From positions 1 to 11,870 of the forward strand of contig JBEKVR010000150.1 of assembly GCA_049513815.1 (NCBI GenBank): a DNA stretch of 11,870 nt, read 5' to 3'. The position numbers and the translations under genes are program-made. Position 1 is the first letter of the stretch, and the number at the start of each line of letters is the position of its first letter. The notes under the pieces were generated by a model. It worked only from the letters and a program-made list of their open reading frames with translations. It was not told the origin of the DNA and searched no databases. Below are positions 6,347 to 11,870 of the stretch, one piece after another. The DNA is from Roseiarcus sp049513815. GTDB taxonomy: Bacteria > Pseudomonadota > Alphaproteobacteria > Rhizobiales > Beijerinckiaceae.

Positions 6347-6371
6347 GGCGCGCTCGGGCTGGAGCTGCGCC
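6347..6371 (+). terminator. Hairpin between SRP RNA and dnaX
   Basis: GGCGC-GCTC (6347-6355) pairs with GAGC-T-GCGCC (6362-6371), giving nine base pairs with one bulged T and a six-base loop. It starts about 10 bases after the SRP RNA and ends 26 bases before the dnaX ATG. No T run follows, so it may act as a processing or 3'-end signal for the SRP RNA, or as a dnaX leader structure, and not as a classic terminator. Confidence 0.4.
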
Positions 6372-6397
6372 GACTTCTGGCATCCGAGCTTTGGCGG

Positions 6398-8227
6398 ATG
6401 AGTGACGAGAACGCGCCGGAATCCGGCGCCGCCGCCGAACCGACGCTCGCCCTCGCGCTGTCGCCCGCTCCGGTCGCCGCCGCCGGTTATCGCGTGCTGG
6501 CGCGCAAATACCGTCCCGCCAGTTTCGACGGCCTCATCGGCCAGGAGCCGATGGTGCGCACGCTCGCCAATTCCTTCGCCGCCGGGCGCATCCATCAGGC
6601 CTATATTCTCACCGGCGTGCGCGGCGTCGGCAAGACCACCACCGCCCGCATCCTCGCGCGCGCCTTCAACTATTCGCTGCCGGGCAAGATCGACCGACCG
6701 TCGATCGACATGCCGGAATTCGGCGTCCACTGCCAGGCGATCATGGAGTCGCGGCACGTCGACGTCATCGAGATGGACGCCGCGTCGCACACCGGCATCG
6801 ACGACGTACGCGAGATCATCGAGAACGCGCGTTACCGCCCGGTTTCGGCGCGCACCAAGGTCTACATCATCGACGAAGTGCACATGCTGTCGAAGCAGGC
6901 GTTCAACGGCCTGCTGAAGACGCTCGAAGAGCCGCCCGAGCACGTCAAGTTCCTGTTCGCGACCACCGAGATCGAGAAAGTGCCGATCACCGTGCGCTCG
7001 CGTTGCATCCGTTTCGACCTCAAGCGCATCGAGACCGGCGCGATGGTGCGCCATCTCGAGAAGATCTGCGGCCTCGAGGGCGTGACGGCCGAGCCCGACG
7101 CGTTGTCGTTGATCGCCCGCGTCGCCGAAGGCTCGGTGCGCGACGCGCTGTCGCTGCTCGACCAGGGGATCGCCCACGGCACGGCGGGCAAGGTCGAAGC
7201 CGCCGATCTGCGGGCGATGCTCGGCCTGTCCGATCGCGGCGAGGTGATTGACCTCTTCGGCTACGCCATGGCCGGCGAGATCGGGCTGGCGCTCGAGCTG
7301 ACGGCGAAGCTGCATCTCGCCGGCGCCGATCCCGCCGAACTGCTGATCGAGCTCGCCGAATTCTGCCATCTCGTCACGCGCCTCAAGCTCGCGCCGAACG
7401 GCGTCGACGACGCCGAGATCAGCGAGAGCGAACGGCGACGCGGCGCCGAAATGGCCGAGAAACTGTCGATCGGGCAACTGACCCGCGCCTGGCAGATCCT
7501 GCTGAAGGGCGTCGAGGACGTGAAGGATTCGCCGCGGCCGCTCGCCTCGGCGGAAATGGCGCTGATCCGTCTCGCCTTCGCCGCCGACCTGCCGACGCCG
7601 GAAGACGCTTTGCGCAGGCTCGCCGAGGCGGGCGAGGCTTCGCCGCGCATCGCTCCGGTCGGCGCCGCAGCGCCCGCGCCGTCGTCGCCGCGCGTTTCGC
7701 CGTCGTCGAGCGAGGGCTCGGCCCTGCGCGCGCGTGTTGCCCCGAGCCCGACGCCCGCGCCCGCCGCCGCGCCGAAACCGGCCGGGCCGCGCCTCGCCCG
7801 TTTTGGGGACGTCGTCGCACTGGCGCGCGCCAAGCGCGACATCCGCTTGAGCCAGGCGCTGGAGAGCGACGTCCGCCTGGCGAGCTTCGAAGCGGGGCGG
7901 ATCGAATTCTCGCTCGTCCAAGGCGCTTCGCCAGAGATCGTCCAAGCGTTGTCGCGCCGCCTCGGCGAATGGACCGGCGAGCGCTGGATGGTGACGCTCG
8001 CCGCCGGCGCGACCGCGCCGACGTTGCGCGAACAGGAGACGGCGCGCCGCAACGAGCGGTTAGGCGGCGCCGGCGAACATCCAGTCGTGCGCAAGATCCT
8101 CGAACGCTTCCCCGGCGCCAAGATCGTCGACGTGCGCGGTCCCGAGGCGCCGCCCGCCCTATCGCCGCCGCCGGGCGGCGACGACGAGGTCGGCTACGCC
8201 GACGCGCCTGACGACGACGAATTGTGA
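6398..8227 (+). CDS. dnaX: DNA polymerase III subunit gamma/tau
   Basis: This encodes a 609-residue AAA+ clamp-loader subunit. It loads the sliding clamp and, as tau, bridges polymerase and helicase at the fork. After a 30-residue N-terminal extension come the Walker A GVRGVGKTT (73-81, K79), Walker B IIDEVHML (157-164), sensor 1 LFATTE (186-191), the SRC arginine finger (R202 in 201-203) and sensor 2 GSVRDAL (245-251). A Pro/Ala-rich linker (about 415-465) leads to the tau-specific C-terminus ending in an acidic tail. Only C112 remains in the region that holds four zinc-binding cysteines in E. coli. No A-rich slippery site for the E. coli-type frameshift was seen, and in Caulobacter the short form arises by ClpXP processing. 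The ATG at 6398 has only a weak ribosome site (GGCGG). ybaB follows 13 bases later. Confidence 0.96.
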   Translation: MSDENAPESGAAAEPTLALALSPAPVAAAGYRVLARKYRPASFDGLIGQEPMVRTLANSFAAGRIHQAYILTGVRGVGKTTTARILARAFNYSLPGKIDRPSIDMPEFGVHCQAIMESRHVDVIEMDAASHTGIDDVREIIENARYRPVSARTKVYIIDEVHMLSKQAFNGLLKTLEEPPEHVKFLFATTEIEKVPITVRSRCIRFDLKRIETGAMVRHLEKICGLEGVTAEPDALSLIARVAEGSVRDALSLLDQGIAHGTAGKVEAADLRAMLGLSDRGEVIDLFGYAMAGEIGLALELTAKLHLAGADPAELLIELAEFCHLVTRLKLAPNGVDDAEISESERRRGAEMAEKLSIGQLTRAWQILLKGVEDVKDSPRPLASAEMALIRLAFAADLPTPEDALRRLAEAGEASPRIAPVGAAAPAPSSPRVSPSSSEGSALRARVAPSPTPAPAAAPKPAGPRLARFGDVVALARAKRDIRLSQALESDVRLASFEAGRIEFSLVQGASPEIVQALSRRLGEWTGERWMVTLAAGATAPTLREQETARRNERLGGAGEHPVVRKILERFPGAKIVDVRGPEAPPALSPPPGGDDEVGYADAPDDDEL

Positions 8228-8240
8228 GCGGAGCGCAGCG

Positions 8241-8564
8241 ATGGTCGACATCCTCGGCATGATGAAGAAAGCGCAGGCCGTGCAGGCGCAACTGCAAGAG
8301 GCCCAGGAGGCGTTGGCGCGGCTCGACGTCGAAGGCCAGTCGGGCGGCGGCATGGTCAAGGTCACGCTCACCGGCAAGGGCGAGATGAGGGCGGTCGCCA
8401 TCGACCCGTCGCTGCTCGCTCCCGCCGATAAGGAAATGGTCGAGGACCTCATCATGGCCGCCTATAACGACGCGAAGGGCAAGGCCGATCGCCTTTCGGC
8501 GGAGAAGATGCAGAGCCTCGCCGCCGGCCTGCAATTGCCGTCGGGTATGAAACTGCCGTTCTGA
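8241..8564 (+). CDS. ybaB: Nucleoid-associated protein YbaB/EbfC
   Basis: This encodes a 107-residue DNA-binding protein of the YbaB/EbfC family. These proteins form dimers with a tweezer shape and help organise the nucleoid. The usual architecture is present: an N-terminal helix starting with MVDILGMMKKAQAVQAQLQ, then a beta sheet around GGGMVKVTLTGKGEM, then a C-terminal helix ending in LPSGMKLPF. The length is typical. The ATG at 8241 has GGAG at 8230-8233, seven bases upstream. It lies between dnaX and recR, a conserved trio across many bacteria, and is probably cotranscribed with both. Confidence 0.95.
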   Translation: MVDILGMMKKAQAVQAQLQEAQEALARLDVEGQSGGGMVKVTLTGKGEMRAVAIDPSLLAPADKEMVEDLIMAAYNDAKGKADRLSAEKMQSLAAGLQLPSGMKLPF

Positions 8565-8570
8565 GGCCCC

Positions 8571-9176
8571 ATGTCGTCGAATGTCGCCGGCCCGGAAATT
8601 GAGCGGCTGATCCAACTTCTGGCGCGCCTGCCGGGACTGGGGCCGCGCTCGGCGCGGCGCGCGGCGCTGCACCTCATCCGCAAACGCGAGCCGCTGCTCG
8701 GGCCGCTTGCCGAGGCGATGCGCGTCGCCCACGAGCGGATCGTCGCCTGCTCGGTGTGCGGCAACATCGACACCCGCGACCCATGCACGATTTGCGCTGA
8801 CGAGCGGCGCGAATGCGCGACGTTGGTGGTTGTCGAGTCGGTCGGCGATCTATGGGCGCTCGAGCGCGCGCAGGCGACCCGCGCGCGCTATCACGTGCTC
8901 GGCGGCGCGCTGTCGCCGCTCGACGGAATCGGGCCTGAAGACCTCAACATCGCCGGCCTCGTCGCGCGCGTCGCCGAGGGCGGGGTGCAGGAGGTCGTGC
9001 TTGCCGTCAACGCCACCGTCGACGGCCAGACGACCGCTCATTACATAACCGAGCTTCTGAGCCCCTATCCCGTCAAGGTGACGCGACTCGCTCACGGCGT
9101 GCCGGTTGGCGGCGAGCTCGACTATCTCGACGACGGCACGCTCGCGGCGGCGATGCGCCAGCGCACGACGTTCTGA
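8571..9176 (+). CDS. recR: Recombination mediator protein RecR
   Basis: This encodes a 201-residue RecR. With RecO (and RecF) it helps load RecA onto SSB-coated single-stranded DNA at gaps. The N-terminal helix-hairpin-helix is LARLPGLGPRSARRAALHL (17-35). A zinc module follows with C60, C63, C72 and C75, all present. The Toprim domain begins at about residue 83 (TLVVVES, E89) and includes NATVDGQTTAHYI, and the C-terminus has GVPVGGELDYLDDGTL (176-191). The length is normal. The ATG at 8571 lies six bases after the ybaB stop, with GAGG at 8563-8566 overlapping that stop. It converges with the RND permease, 27 bases between stops. Confidence 0.97.
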   Translation: MSSNVAGPEIERLIQLLARLPGLGPRSARRAALHLIRKREPLLGPLAEAMRVAHERIVACSVCGNIDTRDPCTICADERRECATLVVVESVGDLWALERAQATRARYHVLGGALSPLDGIGPEDLNIAGLVARVAEGGVQEVVLAVNATVDGQTTAHYITELLSPYPVKVTRLAHGVPVGGELDYLDDGTLAAAMRQRTTF

Positions 9177-9183
9177 CGAACAG

Positions 9184-9198
9184 CGCCGCGCCGCGGCG
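9184..9198. terminator. GC-rich inverted repeat between convergent recR and RND genes
   Basis: CGCCGCG (9184-9190) and CGCGGCG (9192-9198) are perfect inverted copies around a single central base, filling most of the 27-base gap between two convergent stop codons. It may be a weak bidirectional terminator. No T run follows on either strand, so this rests on position and symmetry. Confidence 0.3.
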
Positions 9199-9203
9199 AG
9201 CCG

Positions 9204-11744
9204 TTATTCTGCGGCCTCGCGACGGTCGGCATGCCTTGGCGGCTCGTCGTCTTCCGTCGTCGGCGCCAAGGCCGCCTCGGGATGTTTGGCCGAGCGCCAC
9301 AGCCAATTCGAAAGCTGGTCGAGATAGAGATAGATCACCGGCGTGGTGAACAGGGTCAGCGCCTGACTGAACAACAGGCCGCCGACCATCGTGTAGCCGA
9401 GCGGTTGGCGCAGCTCCGAGCCGGTGCCCTGTCCAAGCATCAACGGCACGCCGCCGAGCATCGCCGCCATCGTCGTCATCATGATCGGGCGGAAACGCAA
9501 CAGCGCCGCTTTGCGGATCGACTGCTCGGTGGTCAGATGTTCGTCGCGTTCGACGGCGATGGCGAAGTCGACCATCATGATGCCGTTCTTCTTGACGATG
9601 CCGATCAGCAGGATCAATCCGATCAAGGCGATGAGGCTGAATTCGTAGCCGAACGCCATCAGCGTCGCCAAAGCGCCGAAACCGGCCGAGGGCAGGGTCG
9701 AAAGAATCGTCAGCGGATGGATGAAGCTCTCGTAGAGCACGCCGAGGATGATGTAGACGACGACCAATGCGGCGAGGATCAACAACGGCACCGTGGTCAG
9801 CGAATCCTGGAAGGCCTGAGCGTTGCCCTGGAAGGTCGTCGTCAGGCCGGGGGGTAGGCGCAGATCGCGCTTCGCCTGCTGGATCGCCGCCGTCGCGTCG
9901 CTGAGCGCCGCGCCTTGGGAGAGGTTGAAGCTGATCGTCACCGCCGGGAATTGCGACTGGTGGCTGATCGACAGCGGCGCCACCGGCGTCGTTGTCCATT
10001 TGGCGAAGGCGCTGAGCGGAACCATCTGTCCGGTCGACGGCGAACGGATGTAGATGAGATCGAGGCTCTTCGGATCGCCCTGCAGATCGGGCCGGATCTC
10101 CTCGACCACGTCGTAGGTGTTGACCTGGGTGAAGTACTGCGCGACCTGCCGCTGGCCGTAGGCGTCGTAGAGCGTGTCGTCGATCAGTTGCGGCTGGATG
10201 CCGAAGCGCGACGCCATGTCGCGATCGATCGTCAGATGGAGGGTGGCGCCGGCGTTCTGCTGGTCGGTGGCGACGTCGCGTAGCGCCGGAAGGCTGCGGA
10301 ACTTGTCGAGGATCTTCGGCGCCCACAGGTTCAGCTCGTCGAGATTGGCGTCCTGCAAGGTGTATTGAAACTGAGAACGCGCGGCGCGCGCGCCGACGGT
10401 CACGTCCTGCGCCACTTGCAGAAAGAGCCGGGCGCCCTTGACCTGAGCGAGCTTGGGCCGCAGTCGGGCGACGATCTGGAACGCGTCGGCCGTGCGCTCC
10501 TCGCGCGGCTTCAAGGTGATGAACATGCGGCCGCTGTTCTGCGCCGAATTGCCGACGCCGGCGCCCAGCGCCATCGCCACGGACGCCACGCCGGGGTCAG
10601 CCTGGACGATCGCGCCAAGCTCCTGCTGCCGCTTCATCATTTCTGCAAACGAGATGTCTTGCGGCGCGTCGGAGGTGCCGAACAGGACGCCGGTGTCCTG
10701 CTGCGGGAAGAACCCTTTGGGAATGGCGACGAACAGATAGACGGTGGCGGCGACGGTGACGAGGAACGCCATCAGGGTTGCAAAGCGATGTCGCAGCACG
10801 GCGGGGATCGACGCCTCGAGACGGGTCATCGTCCGCTTGATGTTGTCGACCGTCTTGATGACGTTGACGCCAGGCTGCTTGAAGACGACGAGGAAGACGT
10901 CGCGCTTGCCGTTGCCCCATGCCGCCTGGGTGTCGTCGGCGGGGCCGTCGACCGCTTTGCCGATGTCGCGAATGCGGACCGGCGCGCCATTGCGATAGGC
11001 GACGATGACGTCGTTCCACGCCTTGGCTTGCACGAGCTGGTCGTTGTCGAAGATGGTGAACGTCTGCCGGACGCCGTTAACCGCGCCTTTGGGGCTGTCG
11101 GTCGTCGCCACGGCGACCTGCCCGCGGATGTCCTCGAGTTGCAGGTTCTTCTCGACCAGCTTGGCCGGATCGATCTGAATGCGCACCGCCGGTTGCTGCT
11201 GGCCGCCGACGCGCACCAGCGACACGCCGGCGATCTGACTGATTTGCTGGGCGAGGATGTTCTCGGCCGCGTCGTCGACGTCGATGATCGGGGCGGTGTC
11301 GGAGGCGACTGAGAGAATGAGGATCGGCGCGTCGGAAGGATTCACCTTTCGATAGGTCGGCGCGCTGGGCAGGTTCTTCGGCAATTGCCCCGATGCGGCG
11401 TTGATTGCCGCCTGGATATCGTTGGCGGCGGCGTCGATGTTGCGGTCGAGGTCGAACTGAACCGTGATTCCGGTCGCGCCGAGCGAACTTGTCGACGTCA
11501 TTTGGGTGACGCCGGGGATCTGGGCGATCTGCCGCTCGAGCGGCTGCGCGACCGAGGACGCCATCGTGTCGGGCGACGCGCCGGGCAGGCTGGCGCTGAT
11601 CGTGATGGTGGGGAAATCCATCTGCGGCAGCGGCGCGACCGGCAGCAGCGGATAGGCGACGACGCCCGCCAGCAGGATCGCCACCATGATTAGGGTGGTG
11701 GCGACGGGATGGCGGATGAAAGGACCGGAGACGCCTTCTGCCAT
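9204..11744 (-). CDS. RND efflux permease (MdtB/MdtC-like), internally deleted
   Basis: This encodes an 846-residue member of the hydrophobe/amphiphile RND pumps, which normally export drugs or other amphiphiles using the proton gradient. TM1 (about 14-35) and the first periplasmic domain (36-314) are normal. At residue 315/316 (near 10800) the sequence passes from LEASIPA directly into VLRHRFATLM, the start of TM7 (IPKGFFPQQDTG follows). TM2-TM6 and the cytoplasmic helix are absent, including the TM4 Asp pair of the proton relay. The second periplasmic domain (about 345-650) and TM8-TM12 (650-805) are intact, and the TM10 lysine is K719. Full-length relatives have about 1,030-1,050 residues. 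The ATG at 11744 has GGGAG eight bases upstream inside the adaptor gene, whose stop lies four bases before. The frame is intact throughout, but the pump is probably not functional. Confidence 0.88.
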   Translation of the reverse strand: MAEGVSGPFIRHPVATTLIMVAILLAGVVAYPLLPVAPLPQMDFPTITISASLPGASPDTMASSVAQPLERQIAQIPGVTQMTSTSSLGATGITVQFDLDRNIDAAANDIQAAINAASGQLPKNLPSAPTYRKVNPSDAPILILSVASDTAPIIDVDDAAENILAQQISQIAGVSLVRVGGQQQPAVRIQIDPAKLVEKNLQLEDIRGQVAVATTDSPKGAVNGVRQTFTIFDNDQLVQAKAWNDVIVAYRNGAPVRIRDIGKAVDGPADDTQAAWGNGKRDVFLVVFKQPGVNVIKTVDNIKRTMTRLEASIPAVLRHRFATLMAFLVTVAATVYLFVAIPKGFFPQQDTGVLFGTSDAPQDISFAEMMKRQQELGAIVQADPGVASVAMALGAGVGNSAQNSGRMFITLKPREERTADAFQIVARLRPKLAQVKGARLFLQVAQDVTVGARAARSQFQYTLQDANLDELNLWAPKILDKFRSLPALRDVATDQQNAGATLHLTIDRDMASRFGIQPQLIDDTLYDAYGQRQVAQYFTQVNTYDVVEEIRPDLQGDPKSLDLIYIRSPSTGQMVPLSAFAKWTTTPVAPLSISHQSQFPAVTISFNLSQGAALSDATAAIQQAKRDLRLPPGLTTTFQGNAQAFQDSLTTVPLLILAALVVVYIILGVLYESFIHPLTILSTLPSAGFGALATLMAFGYEFSLIALIGLILLIGIVKKNGIMMVDFAIAVERDEHLTTEQSIRKAALLRFRPIMMTTMAAMLGGVPLMLGQGTGSELRQPLGYTMVGGLLFSQALTLFTTPVIYLYLDQLSNWLWRSAKHPEAALAPTTEDDEPPRHADRREAAE

Positions 11745-11748
11745 TGGC

Positions 11749-11870
11749 TCAGCTCCCGCCGCCGGCTTCGGCTTCGACGGCGACGCGGGCGCCCGGCTGC
11801 AGGCCGAAATGGCCAACTGTCACCACCTTTTCGCCTTCGTCGAGTCCCTTGGCGACGACCGCAATGTCGG
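11749..11870 (-). CDS. RND periplasmic adaptor (MFP) subunit, 3' end only
   Basis: The last 39 codons of a gene that continues past the window edge. The peptide contains VAKGLDEGEKVV and TVGHFGLQPGARVAVEAE, the usual end of the membrane-proximal domain of HlyD/MdtA-type membrane fusion proteins (a GL-x-x-G-x-x-V-V-x-x-G pattern followed by L-x-P-G-x-x-V). The stop is TGA at 11749-11751, four bases before the permease ATG, and the permease ribosome site lies inside the final codons. The two genes are therefore one operon. This protein would link the inner-membrane pump to an outer-membrane channel. Confidence 0.85.
   Translation of the reverse strand, partial: DIAVVAKGLDEGEKVVTVGHFGLQPGARVAVEAEAGGGS

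Noticed and set aside
6278..7945. 555-codon minus-strand frame opposite dnaX
   Set aside because: It is an Arg/Gly/Asp-rich shadow of dnaX and also crosses the SRP RNA. No family signal and no ribosome site.
6398..8227. Programmed ribosomal frameshift site in dnaX
   Set aside because: No A-AAA-AAG-type heptamer was seen after the AAA+ domain. The A-rich runs present are short.
9073..10326. 417-codon minus-strand frame overlapping the RND permease
   Set aside because: It is an out-of-frame reading of the permease, rich in Arg, Asp and Pro, so it is a codon-bias artefact. It does not supply the missing TM2-TM6 block.

Overview
The window is high-GC and alphaproteobacterial. Three things point to the order Hyphomicrobiales (Rhizobiales): an SRP RNA-dnaX-ybaB-recR block, an lptM-lysA pair followed by a TIGR02302/DUF4175 low-complexity membrane protein, and a small HIG1-type two-helix membrane protein. 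A Methylocystaceae or Beijerinckiaceae relative is possible, but that is a guess from protein flavour and not from any search. Coding density is high and most of the content is ordinary chromosomal housekeeping. No CRISPR array, tRNA, rRNA, insertion sequence or phage gene is visible.

Layout. Positions 22-213 (minus) encode a 63-residue HIG1-domain protein with a recognisable promoter. It is divergent from a UspA-type universal stress protein at 459-878 (plus). A minus-strand run from about 5042 down to 902 holds a small LptM-like lipoprotein, diaminopimelate decarboxylase (lysA) and a large TIGR02302/DUF4175 protein. The genes are almost contiguous and probably one operon. Upstream on the same strand is a YaiI/YqxD-family (DUF188) gene (5157-5660), separated from lptM by a hairpin and a promoter-like -10. 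A 284-base divergent region (5661-5944) separates it from an unrecognised 82-codon plus-strand gene of clearly lower GC.

From about 6240 comes the SRP RNA, then dnaX (DNA polymerase III tau/gamma), ybaB (nucleoid-associated protein) and recR (recombination repair). The last three are tightly spaced and probably cotranscribed. recR converges on a minus-strand efflux pair: an RND permease (9204-11744) and the 3' end of its periplasmic adaptor (11749 to beyond the window edge).

The most striking observation is in the RND permease. It is about 846 residues instead of the roughly 1,030-1,050 usual for the MdtB/MdtC-like family. The whole central block between the N-terminal periplasmic domain and TM7 (TM2-TM6 and the TM4 aspartates of the proton relay) is missing in frame. 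Removing five helices should also invert the topology of everything downstream, so the pump is probably inactive unless the gap is an assembly artefact. Second-tier observations are the low-GC orphan gene, a possible mutually exclusive 5' hairpin in the SRP RNA, and a DnaX that keeps only one of the usual four zinc-module cysteines. I see no convincing new multi-gene system.
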